From: Yersinia intermedia
GTDB taxonomy: Bacteria; Pseudomonadota; Gammaproteobacteria; Enterobacterales; Enterobacteriaceae
DNA length: 64,000 nucleotides
Assembly (NCBI RefSeq): GCF_900635455.1
Contig: NZ_LR134116.1
Span: forward strand, 2,976,001-3,040,000
Reading direction: 5' to 3'
Shown one piece after another: positions 20,808 to 32,708 of the stretch; the first letter of the stretch is position 1; each line of letters opens with the position of its first letter. The notes below the pieces were generated by a model. The model ran no database searches and was not told the DNA's origin. It saw only the letters and a list, made by a program, of their open reading frames with translations. The position numbers and the translations under genes were made by a program.

Positions 20808-21499
20808 TCAGCAATTTATGGTGGTCACTGCCACTGACCTTAATCGTGTTCTTTGGTGCGCGCCGTTTAGCACGCTGGCTGAAAATGCCGCTGCTTAACC
20901 CATTATTGATATCCATGGTTGTTATCATTCCATTGCTGCTGGTCACACATATGCCCTATGCCAACTATTTTGCTGGCAGCAAAGTATTAAATGACTTACT
21001 GCAACCTGCGGTGGTGGCGCTGGCTTTCCCGTTGTATGAACAGTTGCACCAAATTCGCGCCCGCTGGAAATCCATTATCAGTATCTGTTTTATTGGCAGT
21101 ATTACCGCCATGGTCAGCGGTACGGCTGTCGCCCTGTGGATGGGGGCAACTCCTGAGATTGCGGCTTCAGTATTACCTAAGTCTGTCACCACCCCCATTG
21201 CCATGGCCGTCGCTGAGTCTATCCATGGCTTACCCGCCATCAGCGCAGTATGTGTAATTTTTGTCGGTATTTTGGGCGCAGTGTTTGGGCATAGCTTACT
21301 GAATTTATTAAAGATAACGACTAAAGCCTCACGGGGGTTAGCCATGGGTACCGCCTCACATGCATTGGGCACCGCCCGTTGTGCTGAAATGGACTTTCAG
21401 GAAGGTGCATTTAGCTCGCTGGCACTGGTAATCTGCGGGATTATCACTTCATTGTTAGCTCCTTTCCTGTTCCCGGTGTTGCTCCATTTGTTCGGCTAA
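20804..21499 (+). CDS. yohK: CidB/LrgB family membrane protein YohK
   Basis: A 231-residue, roughly six-segment inner-membrane partner of YohJ, matching the LrgB family. Conserved blocks are [26 protein letters not shown] and [16 protein letters not shown]. Translation is coupled to yohJ by the ATGA overlap. As in E. coli, cdd follows. Role: antiholin-like or pyruvate-transport-related by family, not shown for this pair. Confidence 0.92.
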   Translation: MISNLWWSLPLTLIVFFGARRLARWLKMPLLNPLLISMVVIIPLLLVTHMPYANYFAGSKVLNDLLQPAVVALAFPLYEQLHQIRARWKSIISICFIGSITAMVSGTAVALWMGATPEIAASVLPKSVTTPIAMAVAESIHGLPAISAVCVIFVGILGAVFGHSLLNLLKITTKASRGLAMGTASHALGTARCAEMDFQEGAFSSLALVICGIITSLLAPFLFPVLLHLFG

Positions 21500-21572
21500 C
21501 AATGTGGCTCCCTGACGCGCATTAGGGTCTACAGTTACAAGGTAAAATGCCGCCCGTTTTCAGGTTTAAATT

Positions 21573-21588
21573 TGAGATACATCTCTCA
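21573..21588. promoter_or_regulatory. Distal CRP-like site upstream of cdd
   Basis: TGAGA-TACATC-TCTCA is a perfect palindrome differing from the CRP consensus TGTGA-N6-TCACA by one base per half. Its centre is exactly 50 bp upstream of the second site, which places it near -91.5 of the predicted start. Confidence 0.55.
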
Positions 21589-21622
21589 TTTGGGGTTTTA
21601 CTTGCATCAATTTCATTGGTAA

Positions 21623-21638
21623 CGAGATCTAAATCACA
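21623..21638 (+). promoter_or_regulatory. Proximal CRP-like site of cdd (class II position)
   Basis: CGAGA-TCTAAA-TCACA has one perfect half-site. A -10 candidate TAAAAT at 21660-21665 puts transcription start near 21672 and this site at -41.5. Tandem CRP sites at these spacings are the known plan of CytR/CRP-controlled promoters such as E. coli cddP; CytR would bind between them. Confidence 0.5.
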
Positions 21639-21694
21639 TCAAGAAGCCCCTAAGCTGCCTAAAATAGTTTCCCGTTACTATTGGAGAGACCCCT

Positions 21695-22588
21695 ATGCAA
21701 GCACGTTTTCAAGCCCCTTGGGCTAAGCTGCCCGCTTCACTGCAATCTGCACTTGAACCTATTCTGAGCGCAAACGATTTCCCTGCCATGCTGACAGCGA
21801 AACAAGTGGAAACGGTAAAAAGCATCAGTGGGTTAGATGACAATGCGTTAGCATTCGCGTTGTTGCCGCTGGCCGCCGCGTGTGCGCTCGCTCCAATCTC
21901 TCATTTTATGGTTGGTGCTATCGCGCAGGGGAGCAGTGGCAATCTCTATTTTGGTGCCAATATGGAGTTTAGCGGCGTTCCGCTACAGCAAACCATTCAT
22001 GCCGAGCAGTGTGCGGTGACTCATGCCTGGTTACGCGGCGAAGCCAGCCTGGTCGCAATTACCGTTAATTACACCCCTTGTGGTCATTGCCGCCAGTTTA
22101 TGAATGAACTGAATAGCGGAACCGACCTACATATCCATTTACCGGGCCGCCCTGCCGCAACCCTCGGACATTATTTACCAGATTCTTTCGGCCCAAAAGA
22201 CTTGGATATCACCACTCTACTGATGGATCCGGTGTTTCATGGCTACACCGTGGCTGAAACCGATGCGCTAACTCAGGCAGCCCTTGAAGGCGCGAACCGG
22301 AGTCATGCCCCGTATAGCAACGCTCATAGCGGTATTGCATTGGAAGCGGCAGATGGCACTATCTATGTGGGCCGTTATGCAGAAAATGCCGCCTTCAACC
22401 CCAGCCTGCCCCCACTGCAAGCTGCATTGATTCTGACCAACATTACCGGTGGGGATTGCGCTGCAATTCGCCGTGCAGTATTGATTGAGGGCAGTAACCC
22501 GGCACTGACTCAGTGGGATGCCACACTGGCAACACTGGCGGCCTTGGGTTGCGATGATGTAAAACACATGACGTTTTTGCCGAAATAA
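21695..22588 (+). CDS. cdd: Cytidine deaminase
   Basis: Hydrolyses cytidine and deoxycytidine to uridine and deoxyuridine in pyrimidine salvage. The 297-residue enterobacterial form is a fused two-domain (active plus degenerate) subunit. The catalytic domain has HAEQCA (His102, proton-shuttling Glu104) and CGHC (Cys129, Cys132), the zinc ligands. The second half repeats the fold without the zinc motif. A good GGAGAG stands before ATG. It is preceded by tandem CRP-like sites. Confidence 0.96.
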   Translation: MQARFQAPWAKLPASLQSALEPILSANDFPAMLTAKQVETVKSISGLDDNALAFALLPLAAACALAPISHFMVGAIAQGSSGNLYFGANMEFSGVPLQQTIHAEQCAVTHAWLRGEASLVAITVNYTPCGHCRQFMNELNSGTDLHIHLPGRPAATLGHYLPDSFGPKDLDITTLLMDPVFHGYTVAETDALTQAALEGANRSHAPYSNAHSGIALEAADGTIYVGRYAENAAFNPSLPPLQAALILTNITGGDCAAIRRAVLIEGSNPALTQWDATLATLAALGCDDVKHMTFLPK

Positions 22589-22601
22589 TGCCCCACCAAT
22601 C

Positions 22602-22623
22602 GGGGGTTACATTGCTAACCCCC
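22602..22623 (+). terminator. Hairpin after cdd
   Basis: GGGGGTTA-CATTGC-TAACCCCC is a perfect 8-bp stem 14 bp after the cdd stop. There is no T-run, so it may be a weak terminator or a 3'-end stabiliser. Confidence 0.5.
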
Positions 22624-24629
<2,006 letters not shown>

Positions 24630-24692
24630 ATAGTAACCGGCTCATGTTTTGCGTGCGCCGGTTATCCACCAGCAAACACATACTCGATATTC

Positions 24693-25610
<918 letters not shown>

Positions 25611-25823
25611 TGTTGAATTAACTTTTGATATTGGATTGGATTTTGACGTTAAGCGCAATCAGGAATATTACCGACAAAGATTGCAGGCCGAATGAGCCAC
25701 ATGGGCGCATTAGCCTGCAAACTGCCGGAGAGCACCGCAAACAGCAGTAATATTTCGCGTGAGCCGTGAAGCTCTGGCAACCGAAAGTAATCCGCTCCTG
25801 CTTTTAATAATATACCAGCCCGG

Positions 25824-26102
25824 TTACCCCCTTTGCCCCAAAAACGCCCCGACATCACTCTCAACCTCCCCCATCTGCTGTAACAACTGCAATGTTTCCA
25901 ACGCTTCCTCTTCATCCAGCCGGCTCATGGCAAACCCAACATGCACCAACACCCAATGGCCGATTAATGCCAGACAGGCCTGTGAGTCGCCCGCCACCAG
26001 CATGATATTCACCGAACGCCGCACACCGCACACATCCACCCAGGCTGTACCGGGCTGAGTTTCATCCAATGCGACAATTTGACCGGGGATACCTATACAC
26101 AT
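25824..26102 (-). CDS. hypC: Hydrogenase maturation chaperone HypC
   Basis: A 92-residue HypC/HybG family protein. The essential N-terminal MCIGIPGQI motif (Cys2) is present. HypC binds the large-subunit precursor and, with HypD, carries the Fe(CN)2CO group to the [NiFe] site. It follows hypA with a 52-bp gap on the same strand and diverges from the hyf operon. hypB, hypD, hypE and hypF are not in the window and must be elsewhere. Confidence 0.94.
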   Translation of the reverse strand: MCIGIPGQIVALDETQPGTAWVDVCGVRRSVNIMLVAGDSQACLALIGHWVLVHVGFAMSRLDEEEALETLQLLQQMGEVESDVGAFLGQRG

Positions 26103-26154
26103 AGCCTGACCTCTGCGCCATTCAATCGCACAATTTCAGTTAAAAAAAGTAAAT

Positions 26155-26502
26155 TCATTCCACCTCCAACCGCTTAAGTATGACGCCATCATCAGATGCA
26201 CCGATGCGCAAATGGCTCCCGGCACACAACGGGCAACGAGTCACTTTGCTGCTCAGCAAATTAATCTGCTGCTGGCAATCAAAGCACCACACCTGTGATG
26301 GCTGCTGGCTAAGATGCAGCACACAACCTTCCGCCAGCGTGCCTCGGCATACCAACTCAAAACAGAATTCTAATGCCTGCGGTTCGACGCAGGAAAATGC
26401 GCCCGTTTCCAGCCACACCCCGGTAATTCGCTGCGCGCCATGTAAACGGGCCTGCTGTTCCATCATGGCAATAGCATTCTGGCACAAGGTTATTTCATGC
26501 AT
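26155..26502 (-). CDS. hypA: Hydrogenase nickel-insertion protein HypA
   Basis: A 115-residue nickel metallochaperone that loads Ni into hydrogenase large subunits, with HypB. The N-terminal MHEITLC gives the Ni-binding Met1-His2-Glu3. The zinc site is formed by WCFDCQQ and CPLCAGSH (two CxxC pairs). The frame opens 20 codons earlier (26562), but ATG 26502 has GGAG in front and gives the exact family start. It is first of a hypA-hypC operon with a sigma-54 promoter match 39 bp upstream, facing away from hyfA. Confidence 0.94.
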   Translation of the reverse strand: MHEITLCQNAIAMMEQQARLHGAQRITGVWLETGAFSCVEPQALEFCFELVCRGTLAEGCVLHLSQQPSQVWCFDCQQQINLLSSKVTRCPLCAGSHLRIGASDDGVILKRLEVE

Positions 26503-26540
26503 GACCGTGCTGCTCCTGTGGCGTATCCATGACAATAGCA

Positions 26541-26557
26541 ATGCAAAGAAGATGCCA
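26541..26557 (-). promoter_or_regulatory. Sigma-54 (-24/-12) promoter of hypAC
   Basis: On the minus strand TGGCATCTTCTTTGCAT has GG and GC separated by exactly ten bases and matches TGGCAC-N5-TTGCW at nearly all positions. Predicted start near 26531, giving a ~30-nt leader to hypA. Confidence 0.75.
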
Positions 26558-26826
26558 GCCACGCGCTGGTTTCCACCAAAGCAACACCAAACCTAACTAA
26601 CTAATAAATGACACTATTATTTAGATGTAGCCGCAACCAGAGGGTTAAAGTCAGCAATCACTGTCGAAGTGTCACTGATGAGCGGCGGTTTCGTCACTAA
26701 TGTCGACACTTAACCACCGTAATTACGCCATTTTCACCGCCGTTTAAATCTCCGCACTTTACTGACCTCGCCCCAATGCACAGCAGGCGTGCCTTCACCG
26801 CTCTTTTGCAGCTGCAGCAGGCGTGC
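26558..26826. promoter_or_regulatory. Divergent control region between hypA and hyfA, with candidate activator sites
   Basis: About 270 bp between two outward sigma-54 promoters. It holds CTGTCGAAGTGTCACTG (26661-26677) and the palindromic AATGTCGACACTT (26699-26711), which share TGTCG and GTGTC in opposite orientations about 35-40 bp apart. These are my best candidates for FhlA upstream activating sites, but I cannot confirm the match to a known FhlA consensus. An integration host factor site is possible in the AT-rich part near 26600-26630. Confidence 0.4.
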
Positions 26827-26842
26827 TGGCACAGAATATGCT
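26827..26842 (+). promoter_or_regulatory. Sigma-54 (-24/-12) promoter of the hyf operon
   Basis: TGGCACAGAATATGCT carries a perfect -24 box TGGCAC, and GG and GC are ten bases apart. Predicted start near 26853, leaving a ~55-nt leader before hyfA. Confidence 0.75.
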
Positions 26843-26908
26843 TTGCAGCATAGAAATGATTGCTATCAGCCTGACTGTCACCAGATTTTTGTCCCGGAGG
26901 GTATGGCT

Positions 26909-27550
26909 ATGAACCGCTTTGTCATTGCGGAGTCGAGGCTTTGTATTGGATGCAATACCTGCATGGCTGCTTGCAGCCAGGTGCATAAAGCCAAGGGTTT
27001 ACAAGAGCACCCCAGATTGACCGTGATGCGTAATGCCACGGTCACCGCACCGATCCTCTGTCGCCACTGTGAGGATGCATGGTGCGCGCGAGTTTGTCCG
27101 GTCAATGCCATCACGTTGACCAATAACGCCGTTGAGTTGGATGAAACCACCTGCATCGGCTGCAAGCTCTGTGGTATCGCCTGCCCGTTTGGCGCAATTA
27201 CGCCCGCTGGCAGTAAGCCATTAGCCGTGCCGGAGAGCTTTCCTGAATATATTCCGATGACCGAGCTGTCTGATGTGCCATTCAGCCCGGCCAATATGAA
27301 CCCGTTCCTGGCCTGGACCGCCGGTGTTCGTGCCATTGCGGTGAAGTGTGACTTATGTAGCTTCCAACCACAGGGACCGGAATGTGTACGGGTCTGCCCC
27401 ACTAACGCGCTGATGTTGGTGGATGAACACAGCATCGAGCAAGCCAATCAGGCTAAACGGCTCGCTGCGGCCCGTGGGTTTGCCAACGACCTGCCCTTTA
27501 TCACCGGGGACAGTTCGCCCACCCTCTCTCACGAGGAGCAGAAAAGATGA
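26909..27550 (+). CDS. hyfA: Hydrogenase-4 ferredoxin-like subunit HyfA
   Basis: A 213-residue iron-sulfur protein with four cysteine groups (CIGCNTCMAAC, CRHCEDAWCARVCP, CIGCKLCGIACP, CDLCSFQPQGPECVRVCP), enough for four 4Fe-4S clusters. It probably relays electrons from formate dehydrogenase to the hydrogenase module on the cytoplasmic side. The start is set by GGAGG at 26896-26900, eight bases before ATG 26909, and by the E. coli start MNRFVVAE. The frame runs further upstream without support. Its TGA overlaps the hyfB start (ATGATGA). Confidence 0.94.
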   Translation: MNRFVIAESRLCIGCNTCMAACSQVHKAKGLQEHPRLTVMRNATVTAPILCRHCEDAWCARVCPVNAITLTNNAVELDETTCIGCKLCGIACPFGAITPAGSKPLAVPESFPEYIPMTELSDVPFSPANMNPFLAWTAGVRAIAVKCDLCSFQPQGPECVRVCPTNALMLVDEHSIEQANQAKRLAAARGFANDLPFITGDSSPTLSHEEQKR

Positions 27551-29574
27551 TGAACTCTCTGGAGCTACTGTGGCTCTCCTTACTGCTCTATCTGGCTGGT
27601 GCGCTACTTTCGCTACTTTTGGCCCGTCGCGAAACGCTGGCGATTTATGCCGCTGGGCTGGCTTCCTTGCTGGGTGGGGTCGCTGGCTTGTTTGCCGCCG
27701 CGCCAACCTTACTGGGGGGCGATATCATTACCTTTATCACCGCCGGGCCATTCCCCTTCGCGGCATTCAGCCTGCGCCTTGATCCATTGGCGGCCTTTAT
27801 GCTGATGGTCATTTCACTGCTGGTGGTCGTCACTTCGCTGTATTCACTGGCCTATGTGCAGGAATACAAAGGGCGTGGAGCGTGGGGTATGGGGGTATTT
27901 ATGAACCTATTCATCGCCTCGATGGTGGCACTGGTGGTAGTGGATAACGCCTTCTACTTTATTATTTTCTTTGAAATGATGTCACTGGCTTCCTACTTCC
28001 TGGTGATTTCCGATCAAGACGACGATGCTATTAGCGCGGGCCTGCTCTACTTCCTGATTGCCCACGCCGGTTCCGTGTTAATCATGATTGCCTTCTTCTT
28101 ATTGTACCGCCAAAGCGGCAGTCTGGAATTTGCCGCCTTCCGGCAGGTGCATCCAGAACCGGTAATGGCTTCCGCTATCTTCCTGCTGGCTTTCTTCGGT
28201 TTTGGTGCCAAAGCCGGGATGCTACCGTTACATGGCTGGCTCCCGCGCGCCCACCCCGCAGCCCCATCTCATGCTTCGGCCTTGATGTCCGGCGTGATGG
28301 TAAAAATTGGTATCTTCGGCATCATCAAGGTAGGTATCGACTTACTCGGTGCCAGCCAAATGTGGTGGGGAGTGGTGGTGCTGGCCTTTGGTGCAGTGTC
28401 GTCGGTACTGGGAGTGCTGTATGCATTAGCCGAGCACGATATCAAACGGTTGCTGGCTTATCACACGGTTGAAAACATCGGCATTATTCTGATGGGCGTT
28501 GGGGTCGGCATGATAGGTATCGCGGGCCACCAGCCAGTATTGGCCGCCCTTGGCCTACTGGGTGCACTCTACCATCTGCTTAACCATGCGGTCTTCAAAG
28601 GGCTATTGTTCCTTGGCGCTGGCGCTGTCATCTACCGGGTGCACACCAAAGATATGGAAAAGATGGGTGGGCTGGCAAGGATGATGCCGTATACCGCACT
28701 GGCGTTTCTGGTGGGATGTATGGCAATTTCAGCGCTGCCACCCTTCAATGGTTTTGTCAGTGAATGGTTCACCTATCAATCGCTATTTACCATGACCAAA
28801 GATGGCGGATTTATTATTCGTCTGGCCGGACCGATTGCCATTGTCATGTTGGCGATTACCGGCGCACTGGCGGCCATGTGCTTCGTTAAAGTCTACGGCA
28901 TTAGCTTCTGCGGCCTGCCGCGCATAGAAAAAGCCGCACAGGCGCGGGAAGTCCCGTGGCCAATGACGGCAGCCATGCTGTTGCTAGCCCTGCTGTGCCT
29001 GGCATTGGGGATTGGTGCCACCCAGGTAGCACCGGTGATTGCCCGCATTGCCAGCAGCCTGATAGCGGCCCCTGAGGCGCAGACTTTACAGGTTGCACAA
29101 GGGGCGGTGTTGTTCCCACAACACAGTTCTCAAGCGATGCTGTCTACCCTCTACATCTTCTTCGGCTTATTAATCCTGCCACTGGTGATTTTACTGATAG
29201 CCAGCCTCTACAAAGGCAGCCGTCTGGCATTCCGCCATGGCGGTGACCCATGGGCCTGTGGTTATGCCTACGAACAAGCAATGACTGTCTCCGCCGGTGG
29301 TTTTACTCAACCCTTGCGGATGATGTTTGCCCCACTCTATCGAATGCGTAAAACACTCGATCCCGCACCGATGATGCAACGTGCTCTTGAGCACTCGGTC
29401 AATGGTGCCGGACGGGTAGAGCCGCTATGGGACGACAAAATTGTGGCCCCGCTTATTCGCCTGATCCAATGGCTCAGCCAGCGTATTCAATGGCTGCAAC
29501 AGGGTGATTTCCGCCTCTACTGTCTGTATGTGGTCGCCGCACTGGTTACCCTGCTGATAATCGCGGCTATTTAA
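27547..29574 (+). CDS. hyfB: Hydrogenase-4 membrane subunit HyfB (antiporter-like)
   Basis: A 675-residue membrane subunit of the NuoL/MrpA-type proton-antiporter family, with about fifteen or more hydrophobic segments. Typical blocks are FEMMSLASYFLVI, KAGMLPLHGWLPRAHPAAPSHASALMSGVMVKIG and YALAEHDIKRLLAYHTVENIGI, with the conserved Glu/Lys residues of the proton path. It sits in the membrane arm of the formate hydrogenlyase complex and may couple H2 formation to ion movement. Length matches E. coli HyfB (672). Translation is coupled to hyfA. Confidence 0.95.
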   Translation: MMNSLELLWLSLLLYLAGALLSLLLARRETLAIYAAGLASLLGGVAGLFAAAPTLLGGDIITFITAGPFPFAAFSLRLDPLAAFMLMVISLLVVVTSLYSLAYVQEYKGRGAWGMGVFMNLFIASMVALVVVDNAFYFIIFFEMMSLASYFLVISDQDDDAISAGLLYFLIAHAGSVLIMIAFFLLYRQSGSLEFAAFRQVHPEPVMASAIFLLAFFGFGAKAGMLPLHGWLPRAHPAAPSHASALMSGVMVKIGIFGIIKVGIDLLGASQMWWGVVVLAFGAVSSVLGVLYALAEHDIKRLLAYHTVENIGIILMGVGVGMIGIAGHQPVLAALGLLGALYHLLNHAVFKGLLFLGAGAVIYRVHTKDMEKMGGLARMMPYTALAFLVGCMAISALPPFNGFVSEWFTYQSLFTMTKDGGFIIRLAGPIAIVMLAITGALAAMCFVKVYGISFCGLPRIEKAAQAREVPWPMTAAMLLLALLCLALGIGATQVAPVIARIASSLIAAPEAQTLQVAQGAVLFPQHSSQAMLSTLYIFFGLLILPLVILLIASLYKGSRLAFRHGGDPWACGYAYEQAMTVSAGGFTQPLRMMFAPLYRMRKTLDPAPMMQRALEHSVNGAGRVEPLWDDKIVAPLIRLIQWLSQRIQWLQQGDFRLYCLYVVAALVTLLIIAAI

Positions 29575-29585
29575 GGAGACGAGCA

Positions 29586-30539
29586 ATGCCAACTACTGAT
29601 ATGCCTGCGGTCTCTATGATTGCCTTCGCCATTGGGCAGGCGCTTTTCATGCTGGCGCTGGCACCATTGATGTCGGGTATTTCGCGCATGGTAAAAGCCC
29701 GAATGCACTCGCGCCGTGGGCCAGGTGTGCTACAAGACTATCGTGATTTAGCCAAACTGTTAAAACGCCAGGATGTAGCACCGGCTAACGCAGGCATCAT
29801 CTTCCGCCTGATGCCTTATGTGTTATTAGGCAGCATGTTGCTGATTGCAATGGCGCTGCCCATTTTCACGCTGGCATCGCCATTTGGCGTGGCGGGTGAC
29901 CTGATCACCCTGCTTTATCTGTTCGCGCTGTTCCGCTTCTTCTTCTCACTGGCCGGCCTGGACTGCGGCAGCATCTTTGCCGGTATCGGGGCCAGCCGTG
30001 AGTTAACCCTCGGTGTATTGGTGGAACCGACACTGATTCTGTCGCTACTGGTGGTGGGGTTAATCGCCGGTTCGACCAATATCGGCACCATCAGTACTGC
30101 ACTTTCGACCGGCCACTGGCAATCGCCGACCGCTACCGCGCTGGCGTTACTGGCCTGTGGTTTCGCCGTGTTTATCGAGATGGGCAAAATCCCGTTTGAT
30201 GTCGCCGAAGCTGAGCAAGAGTTACAAGAAGGGCCGCTAACCGAATACTCAGGTGCCGCGCTGGGCCTGGTCAAATGGGGCATCAGCCTGAAACAAGTGG
30301 TGGTGGCACAACTGTTCCTCGCCGTGTTTATCCCGTTCGGCAAGCTGGCGGTGCTCACTGGATTTGGCCTGATGTGGGCGCTACTGGCCTGCATTATCAA
30401 GCTGGTGGTGGTGTTTGTACTGGCCTCCATCGTGGAAAACAGTATCGCCCGTGGGCGCTTCCTGTTGACCTCCCGTGTTACCTGGCTGGGGTTTGGTGTT
30501 GCCGCCTTGTCCCTGGTTTTCTATCTCACAGGTCTTTAA
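29586..30539 (+). CDS. hyfC: Hydrogenase-4 membrane subunit HyfC
   Basis: A 317-residue NuoH/HycD-family inner-membrane protein with about eight hydrophobic segments. It anchors the peripheral hydrogenase module in the membrane. The HSRRGPGVLQDYRDLAKLLKR loop (~42-62) and IPFDVAEAEQELQEGPLTEYSG are hallmark cytoplasmic loops of this family. It lies 11 bp after hyfB with GGAGACGAGCA before its ATG. Confidence 0.95.
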   Translation: MPTTDMPAVSMIAFAIGQALFMLALAPLMSGISRMVKARMHSRRGPGVLQDYRDLAKLLKRQDVAPANAGIIFRLMPYVLLGSMLLIAMALPIFTLASPFGVAGDLITLLYLFALFRFFFSLAGLDCGSIFAGIGASRELTLGVLVEPTLILSLLVVGLIAGSTNIGTISTALSTGHWQSPTATALALLACGFAVFIEMGKIPFDVAEAEQELQEGPLTEYSGAALGLVKWGISLKQVVVAQLFLAVFIPFGKLAVLTGFGLMWALLACIIKLVVVFVLASIVENSIARGRFLLTSRVTWLGFGVAALSLVFYLTGL

Positions 30540-30557
30540 GGAGCTAATAAACCCATC

Positions 30558-32027
30558 ATGGAGAACATGGCTCTTATGAATATCGCCCTAATGAACATCG
30601 CCCTTGCGACCATTCTGGTCCCATTTGCCGGTGCCATCCTCACGGCCTGCTTGCCACAGCAATGGGCGAAATGGTCCTGTACTTTCTTTTCACTACTGGC
30701 AACCCTCGGGACCGTGTTGCTGGCCTATATCTACTTAAGTGGCGGGAAGATTGATGTCACGGTTGATCTGATTCACTACGGCGATATGGCGCTGTTTGGC
30801 CTGACTATCGACCGCATCAGTACCTTGATTGCTTTCGCCGTCGTCTTTCTTGGGCTGTTGGTCAGTATCTATTCCACCGGTTATCTGACCCTGGGTAATC
30901 GCGAGCACCCGCACGAAGGCACTAACCGCTACTACGCCCTGCTGCTGGTATTTATCGGTGCAATGGCCGGGTTGGTATTGTCATCCACTCTGCTGGGTCA
31001 GTTGTTCTTCTTTGAAATCACCGGCGGTTGTTCGTGGGGATTAATTGGTTACTACCAGAGTCAGAAGTCACTGCGTTCGGCACTCAAAGCGCTGCTGGTA
31101 ACCCATGTTGCGGCTATTGGCCTGTATCTGGCGGCAGCGGTGTTGCTGGTTAATACCGGCACCTTTGCCCTAACGGCACTGGCGCAATTGGATAACAGCA
31201 CCAAAATCATTGTGTTCGGCGGCATCCTGTTTGCCGCGTGGGGGAAATCCGCCCAGTTGCCACTGCATATCTGGTTACCGGATGCGATGGAAGCCCCAAC
31301 ACCTGTCAGTTCATACCTGCACGCCGCCTCGATGGTCAAAGTGGGGGTTTATATCTTTGCCCGCGCCATTTATTCCGCTGGCGATGTACCCCAAATAATT
31401 GGCACCGTGGGCATGGTGATGGCAGTGATTACGCTGATCTATGGCTTCTTTATGTATCTGCCACAAAAAGATATGAAGCGGCTGCTGGCCTACTCCACCA
31501 TCACCCAGTTGTCTTACATCTTCTTCGCTCTGTCGTTGGCTATCTATGGCTCAAAAATGGCCTTTGATGGCGGCATTGCCTACATCTTTAACCATGCGTT
31601 TGCCAAGAGTCTGTTCTTCTTAGTGGCCGGTGCGCTGAGTTATAGCTGCGGTACCCGTATGTTGCCAAAACTCAAAGGCATCATGGGCAAAATGCCACTG
31701 CTGGGCGTAGGGTTTTGTGTCGCTGCACTGGCAATCACTGGGGTGCCACCTTTTAATGGCTTCTTCAGCAAATTCCCTATTTTTGCCGCTGGCTTCTCGC
31801 TCTCTCACGAACATTGGCTACTGATACCTCTGCTGGTGCTGGCGCTACTTGAATCGGTGGCGAGTTTTGGCTGGTTCCTCTACTGGTTCGGGCAAACCGT
31901 GCCCGGCAAACCATCACCAGAGGTCGCCAGCGCCAAACCACTGCCACTGGCGATGCAGGGGGTGTTGGTGATTCTGGTGATTATGTCGGTGTGCTCAAGC
32001 TTTATTGCTGTCGCCTGGCTCGGATAA
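30558..32027 (+). CDS. hyfD: Hydrogenase-4 membrane subunit HyfD (antiporter-like)
   Basis: A 489-residue NuoN/MrpD-like antiporter-type subunit, one of the extra subunits that separate hydrogenase-4 from hydrogenase-3. Visible motifs are AWGKSAQLPLHIWLPDAMEAPTPVSSYLHAASMVKVGVY in part, [17 protein letters not shown] and IFNHAFAKSLFFLVAGALSY. The N-terminus begins MENMAL (E. coli MENLAL). It is about ten residues longer because of a short LMNIALMNIAL duplication. The Shine-Dalgarno AAGGAG lies unusually far (14 nt) from this ATG, so initiation a few codons later is possible. Confidence 0.93.
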   Translation: MENMALMNIALMNIALATILVPFAGAILTACLPQQWAKWSCTFFSLLATLGTVLLAYIYLSGGKIDVTVDLIHYGDMALFGLTIDRISTLIAFAVVFLGLLVSIYSTGYLTLGNREHPHEGTNRYYALLLVFIGAMAGLVLSSTLLGQLFFFEITGGCSWGLIGYYQSQKSLRSALKALLVTHVAAIGLYLAAAVLLVNTGTFALTALAQLDNSTKIIVFGGILFAAWGKSAQLPLHIWLPDAMEAPTPVSSYLHAASMVKVGVYIFARAIYSAGDVPQIIGTVGMVMAVITLIYGFFMYLPQKDMKRLLAYSTITQLSYIFFALSLAIYGSKMAFDGGIAYIFNHAFAKSLFFLVAGALSYSCGTRMLPKLKGIMGKMPLLGVGFCVAALAITGVPPFNGFFSKFPIFAAGFSLSHEHWLLIPLLVLALLESVASFGWFLYWFGQTVPGKPSPEVASAKPLPLAMQGVLVILVIMSVCSSFIAVAWLG

Positions 32028-32038
32028 GGGAGTAGAAA

Positions 32039-32704
32039 ATGACCGGAACACTTTTTGTCAATAATTTGGTCGTAAATAACCTCGCAGGGCTGCTGATCAT
32101 TACCTCACTACTGGTAATCATCGCAAAGAAACCCGCCACTTCGGCGCTGCTTTATGCCTTGCAGTCACTGGTACTGGTGCTGATTTTTCTGGTACTGGCT
32201 GAAACCTTGGGTGCCCATGAGCTGTACCTGTGGTCGCTGAGTGCCTTTGTTACCAAGGTGGTGCTGGTGCCGTGGATTATGTATCGCGCTTTTCGCCAAA
32301 TGGACGATCCAAAAGCCAATGGCGGCATCATTGGTACCGCCAGCCTGATTTTTATCGCTGCCATCATTATCTTGCTGAGCTACTTCGTGGTTGAACCGGT
32401 GCAATTGCCCATGGTCAGCGCACTGAAACCGGCGCTGGCTGTCTCATTGGGGCATTTTCTGATTGGCCTGCTGTGTATCGTTACCCAACGCAATATTCTG
32501 AAAAATATCTTTGGCTATTGCCTGATGGAGAACGGGGCTCATCTGATGCTGGCGCTGCTGGCCTTCCGCGCACCGGAATTGGTCGAGATTGGCGTTGCCA
32601 CCGATGCCATCTTCGCGGTGATTGTGATGACGCTCATGGCGCGCAAGATTTACCGCACGCTGCACACGCTGGATGTTAAACAACTGACGGCGCTAAAGGG
32701 GTAA
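32039..32704 (+). CDS. hyfE: Hydrogenase-4 membrane subunit HyfE
   Basis: A 221-residue membrane protein with about seven hydrophobic segments, resembling E. coli HyfE (216), which has a NuoK-like part. Recognisable blocks are [16 protein letters not shown] ([21 protein letters not shown]) and [23 protein letters not shown]. It belongs to the membrane arm. GGGAGTAGAAA precedes ATG, 11 bp after hyfD. Confidence 0.92.
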   Translation: MTGTLFVNNLVVNNLAGLLIITSLLVIIAKKPATSALLYALQSLVLVLIFLVLAETLGAHELYLWSLSAFVTKVVLVPWIMYRAFRQMDDPKANGGIIGTASLIFIAAIIILLSYFVVEPVQLPMVSALKPALAVSLGHFLIGLLCIVTQRNILKNIFGYCLMENGAHLMLALLAFRAPELVEIGVATDAIFAVIVMTLMARKIYRTLHTLDVKQLTALKG

Positions 32705-32708
32705 TGAA

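Noticed and set aside
26155..26596. Overlapping plus-strand frame opposite hypA (26180-26596)
   Set aside because: It is the shadow of hypA. Its cysteine and histidine content merely mirrors the coding strand.
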